Notes under the pieces: generated by a model | Seen by the model: only the letters and a program-made list of their open reading frames with translations | Database searches by the model: none | Told to the model about the DNA's origin: nothing | Shown: in pieces, positions 11,901-21,800 of the stretch | How the letters are laid out: each line of letters begins with the position of its first letter | How positions within the stretch are numbered: the stretch's first letter is position 1 | Made by a program: the position numbers and the translations under genes | Source of the DNA: Cytophagales bacterium | Lineage (GTDB): Bacteria > Bacteroidota > Bacteroidia > Cytophagales > Cyclobacteriaceae | Assembly (NCBI GenBank): GCA_033344775.1 | Contig: JAWPMT010000002.1 | Coordinates: forward strand, 806,001-870,000 | DNA: 64,000 nt | Reading direction: 5' to 3'

Positions 11901-14900
11901 GTTGGATGCGGATAAAATCAGTGTTACAAAGAGCTTTTTTGAATTGGGAGGTAATTCGTTGAAAGCGATGGTGCTGGTGAATCGCCTGTCACAAGTGTTG
12001 GATCTATCGGTTCCGGTGAAGGACCTTTTTACTTATCAGGACATCAGGAGCTTGTCGAATCACCTGATGAGCCTGACCGCCCAGACACATGTAGCGATTC
12101 CGGGAGTACCCATGCAGGAATACTATGCCACTTCCTCAGCACAACAACGGATGTATTTTCTACAGGCGTTTGATCGGGGTTCACTGGCCTACAACATGCC
12201 TTATGTGCTGAAACTGGAAGGCAAACTGAACAAATCTGGACTGGAGCAGGCATTTCAGGGCCTGGTAGATCGCCATGAGGTATTGCGTACCACAATTGAA
12301 GTTGTGGAAGGGAAAGTGGTACAAAAAGTAAGGGAAGAAGTAGCGATTCAGATCAGCCATTACACCGCTGCAGCGGAGGATATAGTAGGAATCGTTGAAG
12401 GCTTTATCCGTCCATTTGATTTGAGGGACGCTCCATTGATCCGAGTTGGTTTGATCGAATTAAATCCGGAAGATCATGTGTTGTTGGTAGACATGCACCA
12501 CATCATCAGTGATGGCGCTTCACAGGGAATCCTGATCAAAGAATTCATGAGTCTCTATGCAGGGGAAGTCCCCCAAGCTCCCCAATTGCATTACAAAGAC
12601 TATGCGGAGTGGCAGAGCAGCCCGACTCATCAGGAGCAGCTATCGGCCTCCAGAGCCTACTGGCAGGAAGTCTTTGAAGAAGAGATAGTAGCGTTGAACC
12701 TGCCTTCAGATCATGCTCGTCCGAAGGCAAAAGATTACTCGGGAGCGATCAAGGGCTTTAGCCTGGATGCAGACCAGACGAGCCAATTAGAAGCATTGAG
12801 TCAGGAGCAGGGTGCCACGATGTTCATGACGGTACTTTCGTTGATGAATGTGCTGTTAAGTAAACTGTCTCATGAGGAAGACATTGTCATCGGTACCCCC
12901 ACAGCAGGTCGTAATCATGCGGACCTGGAAGGCATGATCGGCATGTTTGTCAACACCTTGCCGCTACGCAATTACCCGAAAGGAGACCTAAGCTTCAAGC
13001 AATTCATACAATTGGTCAAGGAAAACACGCTGGAGGGATTTCATCATCAGGCCTATCAGTATGAAGACCTGGTAGAGGACTTGCAGGTGGTTCGTGATGC
13101 GAGCCGCAACCCCTTGTTTGATGTGATGTTTTCTTATCAGAACTTTGACGGTACAGCCTTGACGCTTCCGGGACTGAAACTGACCAGTTACCCAAGTAAC
13201 CACTCGGTATCGAAGTTTGATTTGACCCTGACGGGCTCCACGGCAGGAGATCACTTGTACCTGAGTTTTGAATATTCGACGGAGTTGTTTGAGGCTACCA
13301 CGATCGACCGGTTCATTTCCTATTTCCAGCGGATTGTGGATCAGGTACTGGCCGACCCGGAGGTAAAGCTGTCTGCAATCAACGTGCTTTCGAAGGAAGA
13401 GCAGGACCAGCTCCTAAATAATTTCAATGACACCAAGGTCACTTACCCTACAGATGAGACGGTAGTAGACCTGTTCGGCAGACAGGCGAATCAGCTACCC
13501 GAAGCAGTAGCTTTATTTCAGGAGGATACCTCCCTGACTTATAAAGAATTACAGAAAAAGGTAGATGCAGTAGCAGCAAGACTGACGGAAGAAGGAATGA
13601 ATCCAGGGTCACTGATTGGGTTAATGACAGATCGTAGTTTTGACATGATCGCTGGGATACTGGGTATCCTCAAGAGTGGATGTGCCTACTTACCGATTGA
13701 TCCGAAGTTTCCCCAGAGCAGGGTAGACTACATGCTGGAAGACAGTGGCGCATCCTTATTGCTGTGCTCACCAGCCCATGAACAGACTTTTGACTTATCC
13801 ATCAAGACCCTGACGCTGGATTCTATTAACGAAACAAATACTCAGCAACCCATTGAAAACAAGAGTCACCCGGAAAGCCTGGCTTATGTGATGTACACCT
13901 CAGGGAGTACAGGTTTACCGAAGGGGGTACAAATAGCACATCAGTCATTGACCAACCTACAGCATGGACTTCAGGCAAGGTATCCACTAACCCAATCAGA
14001 TCGCTATTTACTGAAGACGAACTACACGTTTGATGTATCGATGACAGAGTTGATGGGCTGGTTTGTGGGTGGAGGCAGCCTGGTGCTGCTACCACAAGGC
14101 GGAGAATCAGACATGGATGAGTTGATCCATACAATTGACAAGCATGAAGTGACGCATCTGAATTTTTCACCTTCGGTGTTTTCGGTATTCACAGACCGTC
14201 TGAAAGTCAAAGGAATCGATTCAGTTTCCAGCCTACGGTACATCTTTTTGGCTGGAGAGGCCTTACAACTTTCACAGGTAGAACGGTTCAACAATTTAGG
14301 GACAGCAGTCAAGTTGGAGAATTTGTATGGTCCAACAGAAGGGACGGTATACAGCACGGCCTTTTCTCTATCGAACCTGAACGGTCGTCAGGTAGTACCG
14401 ATAGGTAAGCCGCTGGACAATGTGCGGATGTTGATACTGGATTCCTATGGCCAATTACAACCGCGAGGTGTAGTGGGAGAGTTGTGCATCGGTGGCCAGG
14501 GATTGGCGGTTGGCTACATGAACCGGGAGGAATTGACGGAAGAGAAGTTCATACCCGATCCGTATCATGTAGGTGAACGTTTGTACCGAACTGGTGACCT
14601 GGCGAGTTGGGAAGCAGATGGGACGATCCGATTCTTAGGCAGACAGGATGATCAGATCAAGATCAGGGGATTCCGAGTAGAGCTGGGAGAGATCGAACAA
14701 CAGTTATTGTCCTATGAAGGGATCAATGAAGGAATAGTGCTGGCGAAAGGAGCAGGGTCCGACAAGTATCTGGTGGCCTACTATGTTTCATCGGAACCTT
14801 TAGAGGCCGCCACCTTAAGAGGTCACTTATCTGCTCAATTGCCAGAGTACATGCTGCCAACTTACTATGTGCACCTGGCATCATTCCCAGTAACCGCCAA

Positions 14901-15207
14901 CGGCAAACTGGACCGCAAGGCCTTACCTGATCCTGAGATAGGAGTAGGTGAAGATTTTGACCCTCCTTCAGATAAAATCGAACATCGACTAGTAAAAATT
15001 TGGAGTGAAGTATTGAAAATCGATAAGAGTGGGATTGGGATCAATCAGAGATTTTTTGATTTAGGAGGAAATTCGCTAAGGACCATGTTCCTGCTGACTA
15101 AAGTAGAGGAAGAATACGGAATTGAAATTCAACTAAAAGCGTTTTATAAGGAACCCACGATCAAAAGGATTAAGAAGTTCATTTTAATATCAAAAATAAA
15201 GGCATGA
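8788..15207 (+). CDS. NRPS, two tandem near-duplicate modules: TubC dock-C-A-PCP-C-A-PCP
   Basis: This 2139-residue protein starts at the ATG of an ATGA overlap with gene 1, giving translational coupling. Residues 1-56 form a TubC-type N-terminal docking domain. Two C-A-PCP modules follow: C motifs HHIIGDG (9379-9399) and HHIISDG (12496-12516); A domains at 10339-11802 and 13456-14919, both with code DVTNFALVYK; carrier serines at 11956-11958 and 15073-15075. The two modules are almost identical in DNA over 1.73 kb, so the same unidentified residue is probably inserted twice. There is no epimerase or thioesterase. The C-terminus (about ten residues ending in SKIKA) is basic and hydrophobic, unlike the acidic tails of genes 1 and 3, and the gene is followed by the only long gap in the window. 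The NRPS assignment is certain; the substrate is not assigned. Confidence 0.95.
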   Translation: MKIEQFISKLNALELSLAVSDGELKIRGKKTSLTSDILAEIKSRKPEILAFYDRVQSSSDYLPLMRAKEKTAYVLSSAQRRLYFLNEYNDQSLAYNMFLSLRLKGSLHVEKIENCFRQLVDRHECLRTVFLQKETAELVQEIREEVSFEMECYKLGQADIQDSIREFVRPFDLKQAPLLRAGIAKADDDLHFLMIDMHHIIGDGVSQGILISEFLDLYEGRSLPEVEVHYKDYAEWQKSDSKTSRPNRDKDFWLKEFKEELNAITLPLDYDRPRIKNYSGRTEDFVIAGDKLRQIEALNQREGTTMFMTLLAIFNVLLSRISGQEDVVVGVPTDGRSHSDLKHTVGMFVNTLAFRNFPSGSSSFKAFLKQVKERSLAGFDHKEYQYEDLVEALKVTRDTGRNPLFDVMFSYQNFDSGKFELPGLEIEEFQNPRDTSKFDLTLTGSTAGDHLYLSFEYSTELFEATTIDRFISYFQRIVDQVLADPEVKLSAINVLSKEEQDQLLNNFNDTKVTYPTDETVVDLFDRQANQLPEAVALFQEDTSLTYKDLQEKVDAVAARLTEEGLKPGSLIGLLTDRSFDMIAGILGILKSGCAYLPIDPKLPQSRVDYMLEDSGASLLLCSSVHEQTFDLSINTLTLDSLQTAKTQLQFENKSHPEGLAYVMYTSGSTGLPKGVQIAHQSLTNLLHGLQARYPLTQSDRYLLKTNYTFDVSMTELMGWFVGGGSLVLLPQGGESDMDELIHTIDRHEVTHLNFSPSVFSVFTDRLQVKGIDSVSSLRYIFLAGEALQHSHVERFNNLGTAVKLENLYGPTEGTVYSTAFSLSNLNGRQVVPIGKPLDNVRMLILDSYGQLQPRGVVGELCIGGQGLAVGYMNREELTEEKFIPDPYHAGERLYRTGDLASWEADGTIRFLGRQDDQIKIRGFRVELGEIEQQLLSYEGINEGIVLAKGEGSDKYLVAYYVSSEPVEAATLRGHLSARLPEYMLPTYYVHMSSFPVTANGKLDRKALPDPEIGVGEDYMAPSNETEQQLVQVWSEILELDADKISVTKSFFELGGNSLKAMVLVNRLSQVLDLSVPVKDLFTYQDIRSLSNHLMSLTAQTHVAIPGVPMQEYYATSSAQQRMYFLQAFDRGSLAYNMPYVLKLEGKLNKSGLEQAFQGLVDRHEVLRTTIEVVEGKVVQKVREEVAIQISHYTAAAEDIVGIVEGFIRPFDLRDAPLIRVGLIELNPEDHVLLVDMHHIISDGASQGILIKEFMSLYAGEVPQAPQLHYKDYAEWQSSPTHQEQLSASRAYWQEVFEEEIVALNLPSDHARPKAKDYSGAIKGFSLDADQTSQLEALSQEQGATMFMTVLSLMNVLLSKLSHEEDIVIGTPTAGRNHADLEGMIGMFVNTLPLRNYPKGDLSFKQFIQLVKENTLEGFHHQAYQYEDLVEDLQVVRDASRNPLFDVMFSYQNFDGTALTLPGLKLTSYPSNHSVSKFDLTLTGSTAGDHLYLSFEYSTELFEATTIDRFISYFQRIVDQVLADPEVKLSAINVLSKEEQDQLLNNFNDTKVTYPTDETVVDLFGRQANQLPEAVALFQEDTSLTYKELQKKVDAVAARLTEEGMNPGSLIGLMTDRSFDMIAGILGILKSGCAYLPIDPKFPQSRVDYMLEDSGASLLLCSPAHEQTFDLSIKTLTLDSINETNTQQPIENKSHPESLAYVMYTSGSTGLPKGVQIAHQSLTNLQHGLQARYPLTQSDRYLLKTNYTFDVSMTELMGWFVGGGSLVLLPQGGESDMDELIHTIDKHEVTHLNFSPSVFSVFTDRLKVKGIDSVSSLRYIFLAGEALQLSQVERFNNLGTAVKLENLYGPTEGTVYSTAFSLSNLNGRQVVPIGKPLDNVRMLILDSYGQLQPRGVVGELCIGGQGLAVGYMNREELTEEKFIPDPYHVGERLYRTGDLASWEADGTIRFLGRQDDQIKIRGFRVELGEIEQQLLSYEGINEGIVLAKGAGSDKYLVAYYVSSEPLEAATLRGHLSAQLPEYMLPTYYVHLASFPVTANGKLDRKALPDPEIGVGEDFDPPSDKIEHRLVKIWSEVLKIDKSGIGINQRFFDLGGNSLRTMFLLTKVEEEYGIEIQLKAFYKEPTIKRIKKFILISKIKA
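10111..11839 (+). repeat. Tandem module repeat, copy 1
   Basis: Near-identical to 13228-14956 (offset 3117 bp, a whole number of codons). The match starts abruptly in the last third of the C domain, covers the whole A domain, and ends abruptly in the A-PCP linker. Outside these edges the modules drop to ordinary paralogue similarity. Confidence 0.9.
10339..11802 (+). other. A domain, code DVTNFALVYK, substrate unassigned
   Basis: TFDVSMTE gives D, V and T; the LNFSPS segment gives N; IFLAGE gives F and A; NLYGPTEGTVY gives L, V and Y. D235 and the NGK lysine are present, so it should activate an alpha-amino acid. I recognise no reference code that matches. The twin domain 3117 bp downstream has the same code, and the first A domain of gene 5 has a related one. 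Confidence 0.85.
13228..14956 (+). repeat. Tandem module repeat, copy 2
   Basis: Counterpart of 10111-11839. Most differences are silent or conservative; the main divergent patch is about 40 bp before the A3 core. The sharp edges suggest recent duplication or gene conversion of a C-end/A cassette. Confidence 0.9.
13456..14919 (+). other. A domain, code DVTNFALVYK (twin), substrate unassigned
   Basis: All ten code residues equal those of the domain 3117 bp upstream. The DNA is nearly identical apart from a short divergent patch (about 13820-13860) just before the A3 motif. The same residue is predicted at two consecutive positions. Confidence 0.85.
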
Positions 15208-15213
15208 GGTTTT

Positions 15214-15266
15214 GTTAACTTATAGCATGACTTTTGAATAGTTAACGTCAGTTCTTGTCTTTTTTT
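15214..15266 (+). terminator. Possible terminator after gene 2
   Basis: A 7-bp inverted repeat (GTTAACT at 15214-15220, AGTTAAC at 15240-15246) begins seven bases after the stop codon and is followed by a T-rich run ending at 15266. The stem is short and AT-rich and the T-run is not directly adjacent, so this is weak. Confidence 0.25.
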
Positions 15267-15287
15267 AGCGACATTTTCTGAGCGATT

Positions 15288-15338
15288 TATTTACATATTT
15301 TTAATAACAAAAGAATGATATTTATAGATATGTAAATA
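15288..15338. repeat. 11-bp perfect inverted repeat
   Basis: TATTTACATAT (15288-15298) is matched by ATATGTAAATA (15328-15338) around a 29-base loop. It could be a regulator site or a structured RNA. In such AT-rich DNA chance is not excluded. Confidence 0.4.
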
Positions 15339-15482
15339 TCTCATTATCAGTGTTTTAGTAATTATTTATTGTGGGTCATATTTTTTTTTAAACCCTACAA
15401 TTAAGAAGCAATTGAAGTAGTTAAAAATAATTATATATTTAAGGTTGAAAACCAACACTAAATAGCTGAAAATTAAGGGACA

Positions 15483-15510
15483 ACTACAAGCGTATATTTG
15501 AATTTGTAGT
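15483..15510 (+). promoter_or_regulatory. Candidate promoter -7 box flanked by an inverted repeat
   Basis: TATATTTG (15493-15500) fits the Bacteroidota -7 consensus TAnnTTTG and lies about 135 bases before the chosen start of gene 3. It sits between ACTACAA (15483-15489) and TTGTAGT (15504-15510), a perfect 7-bp inverted repeat that could be an operator. No good -33 TTG element is seen at the usual distance, so confidence is low. Confidence 0.3.
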
Positions 15511-15635
15511 GCTGATCATCGCATAAGTTATTCCGTTTTTTGTTTTTTAAGCTGTTGAACAAGTTTTTTAAACAGGCCAATTGATAAGAACTAGCAAGCC
15601 TTGAGTTGACACGTGTGCTTGAGGTTAAGGGTACC

Positions 15636-15803
15636 ATGGATATTCTAGATTTATTTTCTAAATTGAATGAGTTGGGCGTGAGGTTGAGCGCAAAAGGAGC
15701 GGCGCTTGAAATTATCGACCCCAAAAACGGCTTGTCAGAAGAACTAAAGGTACTGATAAAGGAAAACGAAAGCGAGATTCTGGATCTACTGGAAGATTTC
15801 GAT
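15636..15803 (+). other. TubC-type N-terminal docking domain
   Basis: About 56 residues beginning MDILDLFSKLNELG, with the beta pair around ALEIIDP and the terminal helix ESEILDLLEDF. This pattern also fixes the start codon of gene 3. Confidence 0.82.
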
Positions 15804-18800
15804 TTTCCCGCACCTGCCCGACAGATCGATAAAGCTGAATCTAAAGATCACTATCAACTATCTTCTGCCCAGAAACGCCTCTATTTCATTCAAGAGTTTG
15901 ACAAAACGTCAATCGCCTATAATCTGTCACAAGTCGTTCGCATTGAAGGTGCCATTGATAAGCCTAAACTCGAAGGTGCTTTCAGGAATTTGGTAGATCG
16001 CCATGAAGTATTGCGTACATCTTTCGTGCAGCAAGGTCAGGAGATTGTGCAACAAATACATGACGAATTTGATCTTGAAATTACCTATTTCGAGGGTGGA
16101 GCGTCGGATATCGATGGACTGGTAAAATCCTTTATACGGCCATTTGATCTTGCCTTTGCTCCCTTGATTCGGATTGGAATAATTAAGATTTCAGAACAAG
16201 ATCATGTTTTGATGGTAGATACCCATCACATCATTTGTGATGGAGCTTCTGAAGGAATCTTAATTTCTGATTTTGTGCGATTGTATCAGGAAGAAGAGTT
16301 GCCTGAACTATCTATACAGTTCAAAGACTATTCAGAGTGGCAGGAAAGTGAGTCCCACCAATCAGATTTGTTGACACAGGGTAACCATTGGCGAGAGGTG
16401 TTTTCGGAGCCCTTGAACGTATTAGAATTGCCAAGGGATCATGCCCGTCCACGATTGATGGACCGGAGTGGAGGCAAGACTGAGTTTACTTTAGATGCCA
16501 GGGAAACAACTGAATTAAACCGATTGGCTCGGGAAGAAGGGACTACCTTGTTTACGGTATTGTTCTCAGCACTGAACATACTTTTAAGTAAGCTGGGAAA
16601 TCAGGACGATATCGTCATTGGAATACCTACGGCTGGAAGAAACCACGCGGGCCTGGAGCAATTGATTGGGATGTTTGTGAATACCCTGGTCTTACGTAAC
16701 CACCCAAAAGGAGAGCTGACTTTCAAGTCCTTCTTAGCGGCAGTAAATGAGAATACGCTTGAAGCGTTCGAAAATCAAAGCTACCAATATGAATCGCTGA
16801 TCGACATGCTACAGGTGAGCAGGGAGCCGAATAGAAACCCTCTGTTTGATGTCATGTTTGTGTTTCAAAATAACGAGACCCAGGAGTTAAAAATACCTGG
16901 TGCGACTTTGAAATATCACCCAATAACGCATCAAACCTCGAAGTTCGATCTCACTTTTTTTGTGACCGAAATAGATAAAGGGTTACGCTTCGAACTAGAG
17001 TTCTCGACTGAATTGTTCCTGCCAGATACCGCAGAGCGATTCCTGAAGTGCCTTAGGAAAGTAGTTGATTCCATATTAAATAATAGTGGGATAAAACTAT
17101 CTGCCATTGACCTGTTATCCGTTGAAGAGAGATTTCAACTACTCGATCAAAACAATACTTCAGGTATTGGTTACCCTACAACCGAAACCCTGAATTCTCT
17201 TTTTGACAGACAAGTAGCTACACATCATGACCGGGTTGCGTTAAGCTATCACGGTGAGGAATTAACGTATGCCTCGCTGAATGCTCGTGCCAATCAACTT
17301 GCAGGTTATCTGATAAATCACGGGGTTACAATGGGGTCAATTGTAGGTTTACTGTTAGATGATCCTGTGGATCAGATTGTAGCTATCCTCGCGACATTAA
17401 AAGCGTCGGGTTGTTATCTTCCAATTGATACCTCACACCCAGAGGAACGCATTGGCTATATGCTAAAAGACAGTAATTGTCAAACAGTGCTAACTTCAGC
17501 CATACAAGCAATTGATCGACAGGAGCTTTTGGATCCTTATCAGGTCATTTTGGTGACAGATGATGAAATCTCCAGGTTACCAATTACTTCAATTCACTCA
17601 GCAATAGAAGGTAGCGATCTTGCTTATATCATCTACACTTCAGGAACAACAGGCCGACCCAAAGGAGCAATGGTCGAACATAAGCAGGTAGTTCGACTGT
17701 TTTTCAACGAAGCGACCTTGTTTGATTTTGGTCCGGAAGATGTGTGGACCATGTTTCATGCTTATAGCTTTGATTTTTCTGTTTGGGAAATATTTGGCGC
17801 GTTACTCCACGGAAGTAAATTGGTATTGCTCTCAAGAGAAGATACCCGAGATCCAGCCCTTTTTCATCAATTGTTGGCGAAGCATGGTGTAACAATCTTG
17901 AATCAGACACCCACCGCCTTTCAGAGCCTTCAAGCATTTGACCAATCGGTAAAAGAATCGTCCCTAAGTGTTCGAAAGGTGATTTTTGGAGGAGAGCAAT
18001 TGAATCCAGCTACGATCAGGCCATGGCATGAAAAATATCCGGCCTCCGAAATGATCAACATGTATGGCATTACTGAGACGACAGTCCACGTAACCTACAA
18101 GTTGTTAACTACACCCGACTTCCAATCCAAAGTTTCCAACATTGGATGTCCTATTCCTACTACTCAGATATATATCCTGGATGATCAGTTGAATTTATGT
18201 TTGCCTGGTGTAAAAGGAGAGATGTATGTCGGTGGTGATGGCGTTTGCCGTGGCTATATCAATAACACCTATCTCACCTCAGAGAAATTTATTTCAAACC
18301 CGTTTCGAGCAGACGAACGACTTTACAAGACAGGGGATGCAGGTCGCTGGTTAGCCAATGGAGAACTTGAATACCTTGGAAGGATTGACCATCAAGTGCA
18401 GGTGCGAGGTTATCGTATTGAGCTTGGAGAGATTGAAACGCATTTACAAAGTTATCCTGAAATTAGAGAAGTAGCTGTAACAAGTCGAGGAGAGGGCGCG
18501 GAGGTATATCTGGTAGGATATTATGCCTCTGATGCTCCAATATCAGTCGATCTGCTTCGAACACACCTTTCTGCGCAGCTTCCGGGCTACATGATTCCCT
18601 CATTCTTTGTTCAATTGGATCAGTTGCCTTTGACAAGTAATGGAAAAGTGGACTTTAAGGCCTTACCTGATGATTTTGATGCTGAGCAAGGGAGCTATGA
18701 ACCACCTCAGAATGAGGCGGAAGTACAACTGGCTCAAATCTGGAGCGAAGCTTTGAAAGTGGAGAAAATTGGCCGGAATGACAATTATTTTGCCTTAGGT

Positions 18801-21800
18801 GGAGACTCCATCAAGGTGATCAACATCGTCAGTCGAATCAATCAATTTTTCAGTTCACAGGTCAGGATAGCAGATGTGTTCACACATCAGACGATCGCGC
18901 AAATAGCCACACTGATCCCGACTCGATCATCTGAAAATCAGGAAAACGAATTAAGAAATGAGGTGCTCCGGCATTTTGACACCTTATTGAAAGAATACCA
19001 GGCAAAGGTCGGGTATGGTCATCTGGAAGATGTATATCCGATGAGCGATATACAGAAGGGCATGATATTCCATTCCATTAAGGAAGAGGGGGTTTATCAC
19101 GATCAGATGTCAAACCTGCTCAAAATGAAGCATTTCGACGCAGAGGTCTTCAGGAAAGCGTTGGGATTAATGGTCGAAAAACATCCAATGCTGAGGACAA
19201 GCTTTAGCATGGATGAAGAAGAGCCGCTTCAATTTGTGCATGAGAATGGAATGGTTGATTATGTACATCAGGATTTGGGTTCAAGTTCTGCTGATGAGCA
19301 AAAACAGATCATCACCACGCAATTGGAAGAAGACAAGCACTCAGGATTTGATTTGTCTCGACCGGGGGTATGGAGGTACAAATCCTATTCGCTAGGAGAT
19401 AACAACTATATTTTATGCTTCATCTTTCACCATGCCATCATTGACGGATGGAGTAATGCATCTTTCAGTACAGAGCTTCATGAAACCTACTACAAACTAC
19501 TGGAGGATCAGGATTTCGCACCCGCACAACTGAAAAGCACCTACAAAGACCTCATTGTCGAACAACGAATACGAAGGGAAAGTAAAGCGTCCAAAGAATT
19601 TTGGCAGGAAGAATTAGCTGATTACAATCGGTTTGTTTTTGATGAAACTGAAGATTTTCAAGTATTTGAGCAGCTAAGTTTCGATATTTCCGATGACACC
19701 CTCGTAAGACTATCGTCTTATGCAAAGGCACATCATTTAAATGTTAAATCAGTCTGTTATGCTGCATTCTTATCTTGCATAAAACTATATTCATTCAATA
19801 GTGACCTTACTACAGGGTTAATTACTAATAACCGTCCTGAAGTAGAAGATGGAGACAAGGTACTGGGATGTTTTTTAAATACGGTACCGTTTCGATATGC
19901 CTTCCAGGAAGAAAAGACATGGCATGATTTAGTAAAGGGTATTCATGACAAGTTGATTTTGTTAAAAGGCTACGATCACTTGTCGTTGCATGAAATTTCG
20001 TCACTTGTAGAAGATAAGTCTGATCATACAAACCCGATTGTTGATGTTATTTTCAATTTCGTTGACTTTCATGTCTATGAAGCCCTGAATCTTTCATTTC
20101 AGGATTCCGACGAATTGAGGGATTCGGCAAAGGTGCTTCATGCCCCTTTTGAAGCGAAAAGCTACGAAAGAACCAATTTTGGGATGGCTTTTACCGTGAG
20201 TACAACAGAGGGGCAACTCTCTTGCTCTTTGTCCTATCTCACGTCGTTTATGAGCCATAGATTGGCCAAAGATTTTCTGTCGATCTATGAATCGACGTTA
20301 AAGAAGATCATTGATCATCCGGAAGACGTTATTGATCACCAAAGCATTTTACCAGCTGCCCTTGCTGCTGGTCTAGGACAAACAAATTCTACCAGAACCA
20401 TCGGTTATCCAACATCGGAAACCTTGGTGACCTTATTTGAAACACAGGTCGAAAAGCATGCGGACCGGATCGCTTTGAGCTATCATGGAAATGAAGTCAG
20501 TTATGCTGATTTGAATGCAAGAGCCAATCAGATCGCAGGTTACCTTAAGACGAAGGGTGTACAAAGAGAATCTATTGTAGGCTTACTGTTAGATGATCCT
20601 GTTGATCAGGTTGTATCCATTCTTGGCGTACTGAAAGCTTCCGGAGGATACCTACCCATAGACCCAACACTTCCGGAGGAACGGGTGGGATACATGTTAA
20701 AGGACAGCAATTGTCAGGTGGTATTGACTCAAGAATTGTTGGCCACTTCAAAGACCGAACTATTAACACCTTATGAGGTGATTAATGTTTCCGATGAATT
20801 AATCCGGCGACATGAGACCTGTAATCTGCCTTCAGATAATGAAAGTAAGGACCTGGCCTACATCATCTATACATCTGGTACAACAGGTCGCCCAAAGGGA
20901 GCAATGATTGAACATCGTCAGGTAGTACGGTTATTTTTCAACGATGCTCCCATATTTGATTTTGATGAAAAAGATGTCTGGACACTTTTTCACTCCTATG
21001 GTTTTGATTTCTCTGTGTGGGAAATGTACGGAGCCTTGCTGTATGGCGGCAAACTTGTGTTGTTGACAAGAGACGAAGCACGAGACACGGCTACTTACCA
21101 TCAGTTACTTCGAGCACATGAAGTAACCATTCTGAATCAGACTCCTACTGCTTTCCAAAGCCTTCTGAAGATAGATCAGTCACATCCTGAATCATCACTA
21201 CGAGTTCGAAAAGTGATTTTCGGAGGGGAGAAATTAATTCCCAGCGCGATCCGGTCATGGCAGGAAAGATACCCGACCACTGAAATGATCAATATGTATG
21301 GAATCACGGAAACCACCGTTCACGTGACCTACAAGCATTTGAGTGAATCTGACCTTTCCTCGGCCGTGTCTAACATTGGTAAACCTATACCTACTACGCA
21401 GGTTTACATCCTGGATGAACAGGGCAATTTTAGTTTGCCAGGAGTGAAAGGAGAGCTGTTTGTTGGCGGAGATGGTGTATGCAGAGGTTACCTGAACAAT
21501 GATTCGTTAACAGCTGAGAAGTTCATTGAAGATCCACACCAGCGGACAAGAAGAATTTATAAGACCGGGGACATGGCTCGTTGGTTGCCAAGTGGTGACA
21601 TTGCCTACTTAGGTCGAGGCGACGATCAGGTAAAGATCAGAGGATTCCGGATTGAACTAGGCGAAATTGAGAACTGCCTTTCTGCACATGCATCTATTCA
21701 TGAAGCAGTTGTAGTTATAAAAGAACAGGGGTCGGACAAAGTGCTGGTAAGTTACTTCCGTGCCAACAAAGAGTTGAGCTCGTCAGAGGTGCGTGACTTT

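Larger units (their letters stand above)
15208..15635. other. AT-rich intergenic region between genes 2 and 3
   Basis: This is the only stretch over 300 bp without a gene. It is strongly AT-rich, with several T-runs and no credible ORF. It holds a TAnnTTTG-type box and several inverted repeats, listed separately. It probably carries the terminator of the gene 1-2 unit and the promoter of the gene 3-8 unit. Confidence 0.8.

Noticed and set aside
15606-15608. TTG at 15606 as the start of gene 3
   Set aside because: The extra ten residues do not belong to the docking fold, which begins with the ATG at 15636.
19029-20341. Classical dual condensation/epimerization domain
   Set aside because: The extra N-terminal HH-[I/L]-x4-GD motif of dual domains was not seen; only the HHAIIDG active site is present, so I call it unusual C* instead.
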